From Notolepis coatsorum (lineage: Eukaryota > Chordata > Actinopteri > Aulopiformes > Paralepididae): a stretch of 64,000 nt of DNA. Location: positions 17,053,919-17,117,918 of the forward strand of contig OZ020593.1 of assembly GCA_963971535.1 (NCBI GenBank), written 5' to 3'. The notes under the pieces were generated by a model that did no database searches, was not told the origin of the DNA, and saw nothing but the letters and a program-made list of their open reading frames with translations. This document shows positions 28,530 through 40,079 of this stretch, piece by piece. The translations under genes were made by a program, and so were the position numbers. The number at the start of each line of letters is the position of its first letter. The stretch's first letter is position 1.

Positions 28530-31257
28530 ATGTCGGCTGTATGGGCTCATTTCACGGTGTCAGAAAAAGAAAACGGGCACTATGCTATTTGCAACAAATG
28601 CTCCATTGATATTTCAAGGGGAGGCACCTCAACCAGGGATTTTAATACATCAAATCAAGACACGTGGAAGATTACAATGAGTATCTGAAAGCCACATCGG
28701 CACTGGCTACTACGAAAGTGCAACGCAAGTCCTCGACTCAGTCTCTGTTAACACTTTCACTGCCACACACGAGATATCTCGGGTTTCCGATAGTTATGTT
28801 GATAGTTATGAGATTTCTCTGATTTTTTTTTTTTTAGCGATCTGAAATCATATTGCATCACGCGAGCCTACCCGAGCGCCGCCGGCGATCATATGTGGAA
28901 AAAAGCGCCCCCTATCGTCTCCCAGATGACATAAGGGATTTTGGAATGGACTCAATGAAAATGGATGGGGAAAAAAATCCGGTACTCCACATTTTCCAGT
29001 TCACTGATCCAGCCGGGGTTACCACAGTTCATTCTGGAGCCTCTCAGCCCCGCGGAATCATGTGTACTACTGTATCACGTTGGATCCATACACTTATCGA
29101 TTTTTTCGAATGGTGATCAGGAATTGGAATATACCAGTTGGATACCATCTGATGTCAGGTAAGGAATCTATGTTATCAGTGTTAGGATAATCAGACTAAT
29201 TTTGATGAAGATATAGGCTGTTTTGTGAAATGGGCTCTTTCGGTTTCACTGGAAAAGTCCATGAGGAAATGAACACGGCGATTATCCGTGCGCGGCGCGA
29301 ATGTGCTTGCGTGCACGTATAATATTGATCATCTAGCGTTTATTTGAAAACGATTCATAAATAGGCCGACGAATATCAACGTTCTGGAATATTCCAGTAA
29401 AAGACGATTATCACAGAATGGTCTAGAATGAACAGTTTTTTATTTCAAAACGGGTGCTTTTCAAAATGCTCTGAAACGGAAATGAAGCAATAAAAAACCA
29501 ATCTGCCTTGACAGCACTGACTGGAAAAGTGTTCTTTGATAAGCGACGGGCAGATTAGACACATAGCCATCATTTAAAACATAGATTAGGCGATATTAAC
29601 GTTAACATTGAAGTGGACCGTGGCATCAAGGGGGTAAAAAGGAAAACCCGGCGTGGCACTCAAAGTGTTAACACACGCATTCGAGCGCAGCCAAAAGTTA
29701 GATAGGGACAGTGCCAAAGCTAAAGGTATCACTAAGAAGGTGATGGAGTTTATCGCACTAGATGACCAACCCTTCTCCGTTGTGGAAGACGTGGGGTTTC
29801 GGAGGCTGGTGGAGTACATTGAGCCCCGGTACACACTGCCAAGTCGGCGTTATTTCGCTGACGTCTGTCTACCCGACATCTACAATGTTGTGGCCACACA
29901 CATTCACGAGCTACTGGCCCTTGATGTGCACGCCATTAGCTTCACAACTGCTATATGGAGTTCCGATGTCAGTCCCATGAGCATGCTTAGCCTCACCGCC
30001 CAATGGGTAGACAAAGACTTCAAATTGGTCAAAGTGGTGTTGCATTCGCAGGAGTTTACAGGGTCCCACACAGCAACAGCAATCTCCGCAGCATTCGATA
30101 AGATGTTTGCCACGTGGAAAATCGACAAATTACAGGTGCATGCTGTCGTGAGAGATAATGCCAAGAATATGTCTAAAGCGATGAAGGACAGTGGACTCAC
30201 CAGTTTTGGGTGCATGGCACATACTCTCCAGCTGGCAGTCCACGAGGCGGTACCGAGTCAGAGGAGCATCGCGGATGTGGTCGCAATAGGCAGAAAAATA
30301 GTCTGTCACTTTAAGCATTCCCCACTCGCGTACTCACGCCTACATGCCCTGCAGAAGACAGGCCAGTTGGGTCCAATAAAACGGCTCCAACAAGATTTTT
30401 CCACGCGCTGGAACAGTACTTTTTATATGCTGCAAAGCCTTCTAGAACAGAAGCGCACACTCGCTGCATATTCTGCAGATTATGACCTCCCCGCAACTAT
30501 CAATGCGCACCAGTGGGGATTGGTTGAATACGTCCTCACACTTCTCTCTCCGTTTGAACAACTGACAAGAGAAATTAGCGCATCTGAGGCGTCGGCCGCT
30601 GACGTCATTCCATCCGTGAGGGCCCCGAGACGCCTTCTGAGCAAGGACGTTGACACAGACCATGGTGTCAAAACCACAAAGACCACACTGCTAGAGGCTA
30701 TAAATAAACGCTTCGATCAAATAGAGTTTGACCCCATCTACAGTATTGCAACCGCACTGGATCCTAGATATAAGGACCGCTACTTTGATGGGGATGCAAA
30801 ACGACGTGTATTAGTAGACCTAATTCATGCAATGCCTGGTGATGACGAAGCGCATAATGCAGAGGCAGCTGGTGGCCCACAGCAGAAAAGGGCACGGACG
30901 GACGAGGCACAGTCCACTCTGCACGACATGTTCGATGAGATTTTGGAGGAGAGTGGGCCAGAAAGGCCATGCTCAAGCGCATCGCAGCAACTGGATGGGT
31001 ATCTTGCAGAGGTCTCCATTCCCAGAAATGAGAGTGCACTTGAATATTGGAGCAATAATCACGGCCGTTTCCCTGTACTTGCAGAGATGGCACGCAGATA
31101 CCTATCTGCCCCATGCACCAGCGTGGACAGCGAGCGGCTGTTCAGTGCTGCGTCTCATGTTATAGATGAGAAGAGAAACAGACTGAGCTGCGACAAAGCA
31201 GAGATGCTTCTATTTATAAAGAAAAACATGCCGCTTTTTCTTAAGAATCGGAAGTAG
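28530..31257 (+). pseudogene. hAT transposase (ZBED-type), interrupted by a MITE
   Basis: Cut-and-paste transposase. The ATG at 28530 opens a BED zinc finger (VWAHFTVSEKENGHYAICNKC). A frameshift lies near 28660; coding then resumes as EDYNEYLKATSALATTKVQ up to the MITE at 28748, and again from 29672 to 31257. In the 534-residue main frame the RNase H-like catalytic parts are visible: WSSD (about Asp105), VVRDNAKNM (Asp168), C-x2-H at 187/190, WNSTFYML, LLSPFEQLTRE (Glu), and the C-terminal dimerisation domain with CTSVDSERLFSAASHV. Apart from the frameshift and MITE it looks intact, so the element was probably active not long ago. Confidence 0.85.
28752..29667 (+). mobile_element. TTAA MITE, subfamily A, inside hAT transposase
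   Basis: Flanked by TTAA at 28748-28751 and 29668-29671, ends CACTTTCACTGCCA and TGGCACTCAAAGTG. Removing it with one TTAA joins QSLLTHAFERS in frame. Carries the subterminal CGAGATATCTCG palindrome and a CTCF-like core at 28915-28928 (minus). Confidence 0.9.
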
Positions 31258-32817
31258 GCTAAAACAACGTGCGAAGCCGCTCTAAACATCTCTCACTTTA
31301 ATGTTCCTTTTACAATGTGACGTGTTCTATTCATTTCTCAGTTATTGAATACACGTGTATTCTACAACCTTTTTTTCTTTGTTACAATGTTAAATATATT
31401 GGCTATATATTTATATATCTGTGCTGTGCTTGATTGAGAAGTTTGTTACCGAATATAATGTTCGAATCAGCACTAGGCCTGTTGCGTTATTGAGCGCTGA
31501 TTCTCGCGTTACAGAGAATATTCATGGTATGGAATGCCATACATATATTTCTTGATGTTTCCTTTCCTTTTTTAAGTAAGTAAAGAGGCCAGTAAGTAAA
31601 GAGGCATATGTTCTCAGTGAGCATAATTTGGTGTAACACAAAAAGAGACGTGTATTATTATTTATTTAATATTTTATTTATTCATTATTATTATTTTATT
31701 TGTTGACATGCCGAAAAGTCAAGCATAGGGCTAAAAACGTTTTCTTAAAAACAATATATTGTTTTGTTATATGAAAGAATGTTATAATAAAAGGAAAGCT
31801 TTTCTATACATGATTTGTCTGATTGATTGAAAACATTATTAACAGATTGCAGAATGGGTACAATACAGTACAGCTTAATACAACTGCTAAGACTATAAGA
31901 CTGGAGGATGAAGACCAGCCAAATACTTTCAGCTTGTTTACATAAGGGTCCTCCATTTTCAATTCATCAAAACATTTAGAGCAGCGGTTCCCAAACTTTT
32001 TTTTTAATATACTCACTGGCTTTCATAACCTTACAGACTAACTTCTTGTCTTGCTCAAGACTTGTTTATGACTTATGAGTTTTAATAAGAGAGAGCACCA
32101 TCTCTCTCAACCAGAGCTCTCAGCCAATGCAATATAGAACCATTTTGATTGACAGTCGATTCTGCCAATTACGCCACACCGCTAGCACCCACCTCCTGCT
32201 GTTCTTACCACCAATCGGCAAGCGTTTATTAGTTTTTTTTACTTCCGCAAAGCCGCCATTGATCTGCTTGCGAGAGGACAACAAACTTACGTTAGCTGCC
32301 CGCCGACCAGCGCTCCACAGAATGACCAAACGAGAGACAATGATTTTACTGCAACAAATGTTATAATAAAACAAAGCCTTTCTATACATTTGTCTGATTG
32401 AAAACTTTATTAACAGATTGCAGAATGGGTAGTTGGGTACGGAATGAGCAACGGAATGGAACTGAGCTATGAACGGAGTAATGCCTTGCTGCTATGTTCG
32501 GGTAATAATAATATGCTGATGTTATTGTCCGTGTAACACTAACTATAATTATTATAATTAATGCCACAAAACGAATGCCTTGTTAATCATAAGTAGTAAC
32601 TTTGATGCAGTAGCTTGTGTGTGTGTGGGGGACGGCGGGTGTTGTGCATGTAGGTCGCGAGTGAATTTTTTATTTTTTTTTGCCTTTTGACGCTACACAA
32701 ATTGATGGATATTTATCGGCTACTGCCATCGGCACATTTGAGCTTATAGGCCGATTGCAGTCAACAAGGCACTTATCGGCCGATACGATACCCGACAGAT
32801 ACATCGGTGCACCCCTA
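31258..32817. other. 3' part of the hAT element, repeat-rich, no gene
   Basis: Contains the direct repeat noted above, two fragments of an I/Nimb-like LINE 3' tail (31804-31985 and 32385-32430, minus; GAAAAC.TTATTAACAGATTGC), a GCGGTTCCCAAACTTTT-type hAT stub near 31983, and the right terminal inverted repeat. No coding frame supported. Confidence 0.55.
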
Positions 32818-32825
32818 GCGGATAG

Positions 32826-32923
32826 TGCAGGTACAGAGAAGGGAGGCGTGAGAGCCGCTGCTCCCCCCTCAACCAGTGGCAAGGTAACAGGGGAGAACAA
32901 AGGTGTTTTGGTCCCCCCAACTA
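32826..32923 (+). pseudogene. L1/Tx1 LINE ORF1, middle segment
   Basis: About 98 bp of ORF1 between the hAT right end and the foldback element. Across the foldback the frame joins VPPTTTPRRRKKRDKEN when the element and one TA are removed, which proves continuity with 35342 onward. Confidence 0.7.
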
Positions 32924-33089
32924 TGAGGCGCCGTTTGGGACAAAAGCCTGACTAATACAAGACACCGCCTATCCAAAGCCTGACTTATACAGGACACCGC
33001 CTATCCAGTTATCCTGCGCGAGCGACCCAGTTGGTCCGCGAGAGAGGGCCAGTTGGTGCGCCGATTGGGACAAAAGCCTGTCGAATACG

Positions 33090-33285
33090 AGACACCGAGG
33101 TCCAGTTGGTCTGCGCGCGCCGACATGTTTTTTCGAATACAGACACCGAGGTCCAGTTGGTCTGCGTGCGCAGACATGTTTTGTCGAATACAGACACCGA
33201 GGTCCAGTTGGTCAGCGCGCGCCGACATGTTTTTTCGAATACAGACACCGAGGTCCAGTTGGTCTGCGCGCGCCGACATGTTTTG
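33090..33285. repeat. 51-bp tandem repeat, left arm (about four units)
   Basis: Units share GACACCGAGGTCCAGTTGGT and CGCGCGCCGACATGTTTT. They are the reverse complement of the array in the right arm. Confidence 0.85.
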
Positions 33286-34869
33286 ATCCGCGCGCGCGGA
33301 CAACTTTTGGTACGCGAGAGAGGCCCAGATGTCCGACGAGAGAGGCCCAGATGGGTCCGCGGGCCACCCAGATGGGTATCGCTCGCGGACCAACACTTAA
33401 AAGAATAAAGTGGTGTACTCCTTAATTTATGCACTTGCAATCACCAGAAAGGCTTTCGAAATGCCATGTTGGCCTCAATATTTTCAAAACAAATTATATG
33501 AAAAGGTTATGAAATGAACAACATAAACAAGAATGTGATAAAATATGTAATAAAAACGGAGCTCAGACTGTATCTGTATTACATGTCATATTATGTTATG
33601 ATGAATTGAAAATGGGGGACCCGGACGTAAACAAGACGAAAGTCTTTCTCTGGTCTGCATCCCCTTAACAATTGTATGTATTGAGCTGTACTGTACTGTA
33701 CCCATTCTGCAATCTGTTTTCAATCAATCTATCTCAACGCACATTTGATCGTAGACATCGTGACGTCAGAGTGTCTTCGATAATGTTGGGGGTCCTTAAT
33801 TCCTGTATGCGAATTCTTATTGGCATCATGCAGCACTATCATCATCATCCGTATCAACTAACATTACAAGTACATTAGAGGAGGAAGTTGGACACATGTT
33901 TCATCATTAAATGTCAGCAGATAATCAAAACTAGCTAGATTGCTATAGCTTAAAAAAAACGGTATGCCCTGGTATGTATGTGACAAAATAAACCTTAGTA
34001 AGGCAAGTATCCCTTTACTTGAAGTGAACAAAGTGCTTCTCATGTACTCATGTGTACAAGTTCATATTATGGTCTACAAATGGTAATGTTAGTATATTAG
34101 TATACTAGTATTTAATGATGAAACATGTGTCCAACTTCCTCCTCTAATGTACTTGTAATGTTAGTTGATACGGATGATGATGATAGTGCTGCATGATGCC
34201 AATAAGAATTCGCATACAGGAATTAAGGACCCCCAACATTATCGAAGACATATTTAATGATGAAACATGTGTCCAACTTCCTCCTCTAATGTACTTGTAA
34301 TGTTAGTTGATACGGATGATGATGATAGTGCTGCATGATGCCAATAAGAATTTGCATACAGGAATTAAGGACCCCCAACATTATCGAAGACACTCTGACG
34401 TCACGATTTCTACGATCAAATGTGCGTTGAGATAGATTGATTGAAAACAGATTGCAGAATGGGTACAGTACAGTACAGCTCAATACATACAATTGTTAAG
34501 GGGATGCAGACCAGAGAAAGACTTTCGTCTTGTTTACGTCCGGGTCCCCCATTTTCAATTCATCATAACATAATATGACATGTAATACAGATACAGTCTG
34601 AGCTCCGTTTTTATTACATATTTTATCACATTCTTGTTTATGTTGTTCATTTCATAACCTTTTCATATAATTTGTTTTGAAAATATTGAGGCCAACATGG
34701 CATTTCGAAAGCCTTTCTGGTGATTGTAAGTGCATAAATTAAGGAGTACACCACTTTATTCTTTTAAGTGTTGGTCCGCGAGCGATACCCATCTGGGTGG
34801 CCCGCGGACCCATCTGGGCCTCTCTCGTCGGACATCTGGGCCTCTCTCGCGTAACCAAAAGTTGTCAGC

Positions 34870-35185
34870 GCGCGCGGATCAAAACATGTCGGCGCGCGCA
34901 GACCAACTGGACCTCGGTGTCTGTATTCGACAAAACATGTCGGCGCGCGCTGACCAACTGGACCTCGGTGTCTGTATTCGACAAAACATGTCGGCGCGCG
35001 CTGACCAACTGGACCTCGGTGTCTGTATTCGACAAAACATGTCGGCGCGCGCTGACCAACTGGACCTCGGTGTCTGTATTCGACAAAACATGTCGGCGCG
35101 CGCAGACCAACTGGACCTCGGTGTCTGTATTCGAAAAAACATGTCGGCGCGCGCAGACCAACTGGACCTCGGTGTCTCGTATTCG
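34870..35185. repeat. 51-bp tandem repeat, right arm (about six units)
   Basis: Same unit as the left arm in inverse orientation, with more copies. Because 51 is a multiple of three, all frames stay open and give spurious 17-residue repeat proteins. Confidence 0.85.
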
Positions 35186-35341
35186 ACAGGCTTTTGTCCC
35201 AATCGGCGCACCAACTGGCCCTCTCTCGCGGACCAACTGGGTCGCGCAGGATAACTGGATAGGCGGTGTCCTGTATAAGTCAGGCTTTGGATAGGCGGTG
35301 TCTTGTATTAGTCAGGCTTTTGTCCCAAACGGCGCCTCATA

Positions 35342-35835
35342 CAACACCGCGTCGGAGAAAGAAAAGAGATAAGGAAAATATGACAAGTGACAGTGAAGTA
35401 ATAGGGAAAAAGCCGAATGTGGTAGACAATGTAAACAGTCAGACAGTGGATGGCAACAATGGCTCTCAGGATAAGGAAGTTTGGTCAAAGAGAGGCAGGA
35501 GGATGTAGAAGGCACAGTTTTCTCTCAGTCCAGCATGGGCGAGGATGAGGAGGGCACAAGTTCTGAGGGAAATGAGTTTCCCAATGATTCTCAAGTGTCT
35601 GATTCGCAACAGAGAAAACGTTATGCAGTCAGGCAGATACAGAAGTTCCTGCACACAACAAAAAACATGAAGAATGTCAAAGTTGGAGATTTTTTTGAAG
35701 ATAAGGAGATGTTTATTTATTTCAGCAATAACTCAAATGAGGTTGAAAAACAATGGGGGGTACACTTCCCAGGAAGTTTTTAGACTGAGGAAAATTGTAC
35801 AAAAGCTCAATAAAACAGCTAATGAAGGGTAACCA
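35342..35835 (+). pseudogene. L1/Tx1 LINE ORF1, C-terminal segment
   Basis: Reads PRRRKKRDKENMTSDSEV, then (frame shifted) EDEEGTSSEGNEFPNDSQVS and RQIQKFLHTTKNMKNVKVGDFFEDKEMF, a typical L1/Tx1 ORF1 C-terminal block. It ends after a frameshift with RLRKIVQKL and a stop near 35830. Frameshifts near 35500 and 35780. The segment from 35518 is duplicated at 39641. Confidence 0.7.
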
Positions 35836-35943
35836 GAATCCAAGTATTTTCGGACGGATCCTGTGTTTTGTGCACTCCTTTTGGAGATTGAGTGATAAAG
35901 TTTTCCACGCTCAATATTGAACCTTTAACGTCTATGTTTTTAA

Positions 35944-36828
35944 CTCTTTCAGTGCCACGCCTGGTTTTCCGTTTTACCGCTTGAATGCCACCATCGGCGC
36001 CAATGTTAACGTTAATATCGCCTAATCTATGTTTTAAATTATGGCTATGTGTCTAATCTGCCCATCGCATTATCATAGACTATTTTCCAGTCAGTGCTGT
36101 GAAGGCAGATTGTTTTTTTATCGCGTCGTTTCCGTTTCAGAGCAGTTAGAAAAGCCCCCGTTTTGATATAAAAAACAGCTCATTCTGGAGCATTCTATGA
36201 AAATCGTCTTTTAGTGGAATATTCCACAACGTTGATATTCGTCTGCCTTTTTATGAATCGTTTTCAAATAAACGCTAGATGATCAATATTATACGTGCAC
36301 GCAAGCACATTACGGCCGCGCACTGATAATCGCTCCGTTGATTTCCTCACAGACTTTTACAGTGAAACCGAAAGAAGACATTTCACAAAACAGCTTCATC
36401 AAACTTACTCCGATTATCCTACCACTGATAACATAGTCCTTACCTGACATCAGATGGTATCCAATGGTATATTCCAATTCCTGATCACCATTCGAAAAAA
36501 TCGATACGTGTATGGATCCAACGCGACACTGTAGATCTCCATGATCCGCGGGGATCTGAGGCTCCAGAATGAACTGTGGTAACCCCGGCTGGATCAGTGA
36601 ACTGGAAAATGTGGAGTACCGGATTTTTTTCCCCTCATTTTCATTGAGTCCATTCCAAAATCACTTATGTCATCTGGGAGACGACAGGGGGCGCTTTTTT
36701 CCACAGTGATCACCGGCGCAGCTCGGCTATACTCGGGTAGGCTCGGGTGATGCAATAATTTTTCAGATCGCAAAAAAAAAATAATAATAATAATTCCGAG
36801 AAATCTCGTGAGTGGCACGCAACCACCT
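35944..36828 (-). mobile_element. TTAA MITE, subfamily A, right end truncated
   Basis: Left TTAA at 35940-35943 followed by CTCTTTCAGTGCCACGCC. The right end stops in the inner palindrome region (GAGTGGC then CAACCACCT), lacking the last ~50 bp and TTAA. The paralogous copy at 39.6-42 kb has no MITE at this position. CTCF-like core at 36681-36694 (plus). Confidence 0.85.
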
Positions 36829-37290
36829 GTATGGAGTAGCCTCTGATGTATGGAGCCTGGCTGGACATTCAGGAAGGTAGTAGACCTGGGCTTGGACAGT
36901 GTCTGCACTCAGTTGGGACAGTGAAACTGAAACATTTTGTGGATGTAGCCGGGCCAGAAATTCACCACACAGAGGAAGTGGCTTCTTTACTGGGGCTGAG
37001 GACAGCTTGTCACAACAGAGTCTGTTTGAACGATTGGACTGAAGCGCGGAGCATCGGGGGACAAGACCTGTTGCAGGACTATTTCAGTGGAACGGAGGGT
37101 CCTGATGAGGGGGACCTGTTTCATGCGCTGAGTATCAAAATGGACAACTGGACTGACGGGACCCTTCTTGGGTTGCTGTTCTTGCTGAGATATATGTGTT
37201 GAATGGAAATATGGACACTTTTTTTTGTTTGGGTGGAGCTTCAATGAAGCAGTAAAAAGAAACTTGCAGTTAAAATCAAGAACGGCAAAC
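36829..37290 (+). pseudogene. L1/Tx1 LINE ORF2 C-terminal remnant
   Basis: Frame reads LMYGAWLDIQEGSRPGLGQCL, VDVAGPEIHHTEEVASLLGLR and DYFSGTEGPDEGDLFHA. It resembles the C-terminal region of L1/Tx1 ORF2, where YGA-LD and AGP blocks recur. Nearly all of ORF2 (endonuclease, RT) is absent, so this LINE has a large internal deletion between 35835 and here. A near-identical copy is at 40080-40539. Confidence 0.6.
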
Positions 37291-38390
37291 GACACATGCC
37301 GTTCCTTCGAATGTGGAGAGATCTAATTCTGTATTTTAATCCGTATTTAACCTTTATCTATTCGGTGAAGACCAGTTATTCTAATTAAAGAATGTACATT
37401 ATCTATCTGTCCCACTTTGTCCCACCAAAATCTGACTGTTGTCCCCCCCACTCCATCCATTAACTCAACTGTACTGTCATACTATTAATTTGCACTAGCA
37501 CTATTGCACTTGGGACATTGATATTATATTATTGATGTTATTATTTATACATGCTATATTCAGTATGTTTATATGTGGTGATGCTCTAAACTCAATTTCG
37601 TTGGACCAACAATCCCAGGTTTAAATGATTCTATAGACATGGTGTCATTTTTATAGGCCAAGTAGGACACTTTATTTTTGTATCTTTGCTTTGTTCATTA
37701 TTATCTTTTTCTTTATTTTGATAGACTACAGGCCACCTCATTCCCATGTTTAAATGACTATGGACATGTTGTCATTTCTATAGGCTAAGTAGATTACTTT
37801 ATTATATATTATTTTCTTTATTATTATTTTCTTGCATTACTCATTGCTCTATGCTCTTACATTGTTATTTTTGATATTCTCTATTTAAAAGAAAATCTAT
37901 TCTGTTTGATTTGACTAATTTCCTTATGTTGATACAATATTTTGAGTGTGTATGTTTATATACATATATAATGTATTATTTTTTTATTTTATATTTGATA
38001 TATTTAGTATTCTTGTATATTTCTTCCACGTTGACATAGCCTACTATTAAGTAGATTGTATTATTTACTGACCTTTTTCTAACTATGTCAAGTTAAGTAT
38101 ATGCTGTGCCTCCATTCATTTAACACCAGCTGTCCCCCATTGTTGTAATTAGTCTCTACCAGAGTTCTGTTTTTTCTTTATTAGTCACAGTTTTGTTTGG
38201 TCACAGTTATCAACACCCTGATGAAGGCCCCGTGTAGGCCGAAACATGTCGGTTTATTTTAAATTCTCTAAATAATGTGAGCCATAAAATAAAGGCATTT
38301 TAAAACGTGTAGAGCTGCCTTGGATCTCAACTTTTTTATAACAAATCCTACCCCGGATTTAATCCAAAGAGCACCTACCGAAACAAAACC
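37291..38390 (+). other. AT-rich noncoding stretch with hammerhead-like motif
   Basis: No ORF. It includes a ~120-bp imperfect tandem duplication (about 37611-37690 and 37735-37805, GTTTAAATGA...GACATG.TGTCATTT.TATAGGC). The hammerhead-like core at 38218 is followed by AATAAAGGCATTTTAAAA (polyadenylation-like) at 38288. The whole stretch recurs in the second copy at 40.5-41.5 kb. Confidence 0.6.
38213..38256 (+). ncRNA. Hammerhead-ribozyme-like motif 2
   Basis: CTGATGA at 38218-38224, helix AGGCC/GGCC, GAAAC at 38241-38245 and GTC at 38248-38250. Stem I ACC/GGT pairs across the motif. This is the best-preserved of the three in the window. Cleavage is unproven. Confidence 0.6.
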
Positions 38391-39311
38391 AAGAATGCTG
38401 AAGCCCTCTCCATATCCTCTTTTTGATCACCTGCAATCGGTGTCTGAAAGGAGCCAGACGCCAGAACCTGCAGTGTTGCCAGCAGTTTCACGATCCCAGG
38501 TACCGCATGTGATCTCTGGGTGGCTGGCTCGATGTCGTCCTTTTTTTGCTTGAGGGGGCAACCCGTATCTCATGATGACTTCGCTGTCGGTGATCTGAAA
38601 AGGAGGACCAAGGCGAAGGTCTCGTTCAATGCCTCCCAGGCAAGAGGAACAGGCGGAGGTCCTTCCCAAGAGGAGCCGCTAAACAGCTATGAGCAGACCG
38701 TGGAGCAGATGCTTGTGACCGAACAGGTCACTGGGATAGAGGGAGGAATAGACCTAAGCGAGTGCCTTCAGGACTGTGAAGGTATTTCTTATTTTTATTA
38801 TCATGTTATTATTATCATTATTTATTATCACTATTGGCCTACCATTTCCACAACAAAATGTCTTGTATGAGCAACACGTTTCATTTGACTTTTAAACTGG
38901 GGTTAGTTTGTCTGATATAAATGTGGCACGACTTTCTAGATCAGCCGATGGTGATGGTGGTGGACCTCACCCCTGGAGGACACCCCCCCAGGGCCATCCC
39001 ACCTCCAACCACCCACCTCTGTGCCTCGTCCACCCGCCTCGGTGCCTGGCAACTGTGAGGTCATCGACCAACTCCTCTATCATGCGTAGAGTAGGCAGAC
39101 CTCCGCCCAAGTCCAGCTGGTCACCTTAATGGCAAGTCTGAATGAGAACATCACTGGCCTGAGGGCGGAGATGCAGGCCAACATCACCGGCCTGAGGGCG
39201 GAGATGCAGGCCAACCATAGCGCTACACAGGCCAGCCTTAGCACGATGGTGGGGGTAATGGGCAGGATCGCCGGTGCCAACTCTTAATTGGCCTTTGAAT
39301 ATTATAATAAA
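38390..39311 (+). pseudogene. Spliced ORF resembling a PIF/Harbinger accessory (Myb/SANT-type) protein
   Basis: Exon 1 (about 38390-38782) encodes AEALSISSF..., then VSFNASQARGTGGGPSQEE and LVTEQVTGIEGGIDLSECLQ, ending at a GT donor (GAAG/GTATTTC). Exon 2 starts after CTTTCTAG near 38939 and joins in phase as DQPMVMVVDLTPGG. It continues with a frameshift and a stop to MASLNENITGLRAEMQA repeats (coiled-coil-like) and a stop at about 39287, then AATAAA at 39306-39311. GGGP...G..GG.D linkers after a Myb/SANT domain are seen in Harbinger accessory proteins, but the Myb domain itself is not visible here, so the family call is tentative. Confidence 0.5.
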
Positions 39312-39640
39312 AACCTGTAAATAGTGATTTGAGAGAAGCCTGCACCAGATGCGTCGTCAGGGGAGGCTGGCCAGAGTGCCACACCACGCCACGCCGAAGC
39401 ACTCTCAGAGGAACCAGGGAGAGGAAGGTGAGAAAGTAGACGTCTGCTACACGGTCCGCTCGTAGCTGTTTAGCGGAAGGCATTTGAATGAGACTTTCGC
39501 CTTGGTCCTCGAGGCCGTTCCACCTCCTGTTGCCAATCCAAACGGCCACGTGCGCTCAGACTGGGATAAGAGATGGCGAATGTCTTGCTTGGCTGCAGGT
39601 GTCGTGTTCTTGTTGAGTGTGTTTGGACCTCACCATTTTC
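39312..39640. other. No recognised gene
   Basis: GC-richer than its surroundings, with short frames on both strands, none of which I recognise. It separates the two duplicated segments. Confidence 0.35.
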
Positions 39641-40079
39641 TCTCAGTCCAGCATGGGCAAGGATGAGGAGGGCACAAGTTCTGAGGGAAATGAGTTTCCC
39701 AATGATTCTCAAGTGTCTGATTCGCAACAGAGAAAACGTTATGCAGTCAGGCAGATACAGAAGTTCCTGCACACAACAAAAAACATGAAGAATGTCAAAG
39801 TTGGAGATTTTTTTTGAAGATAAGGAGATGTTTATTTATTTCAGCAATAACTCAAATGAGGTTGAAAAACAATGGGGGGTACACTTCCCAGGAAGTTTTT
39901 AGACTGAGGAAAATTGTACAAAAGCTCAATAAAACAGATAATGAAGGGTAACCAGAATCCAAGTATTTTCGGACGGATCCTGTGTTTTTTATCTGTTGTC
40001 ACTCCTTTTGGAGATTATGAGTGATAAAGTTTTCCACGCCCAATATTGAACCTTTAACGTCTATGTTTTTAACTAACTG

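Larger units (their letters stand above)
26449..32817 (+). mobile_element. hAT transposon, 6.4 kb with nested insertions
   Basis: Bounded by a perfect 8-bp target duplication GCGGATAG (26441-26448 and 32818-32825) and terminal inverted repeats TAGGGGTGCACTGAT / ATCGGTGCACCCCTA. The left inverted repeat is split after seven bases by another hAT element (26456-27285). Inside lie a TA-flanked MITE, a nearly complete transposase gene and a TTAA MITE. Two ~150-190-bp stretches (about 28150-28290 and 31545-31720, with GTAAGTAAGTAAAGAGGC) are direct repeats of each other flanking the transposase gene. Confidence 0.9.
32924..35339. mobile_element. Foldback-type element with ~1-kb inverted arms
   Basis: Flanked by TA (32922-32923 and 35340-35341). 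The ends TGAGGCGCCGTTTGGGACAA and its reverse complement open two arms (about 32924-33908 and 34242-35339) that match almost perfectly. The centre is about 330 bp and includes an extra copy of ~135 bp (34115-34250). Each arm contains 51-bp tandem repeats (about four left, six right) and a copy of the I/Nimb-like LINE tail (33610-33735 and 34435-34560). Long inverted arms with internal tandem repeats define foldback elements. No transposase is present. The frames of 17-residue repeats in the arms are artefacts of the 51-bp unit. Confidence 0.85.

Noticed and set aside
29904..31114. Several 60-116-residue minus-strand ORFs
   Set aside because: Antisense shadows of the hAT transposase.
33001..35294. 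Long open frames of 17-residue repeats (MSARADQLDLGVCIRQN type) in the foldback arms
   Set aside because: They arise because the 51-bp tandem unit is a multiple of three. Several frames on both strands stay open, and both arms show the same effect.
39238..39772. Minus-strand ORFs of ~100 residues near 39.5 kb
   Set aside because: No recognisable domain, and one overlaps antisense to the duplicated LINE ORF1 segment.
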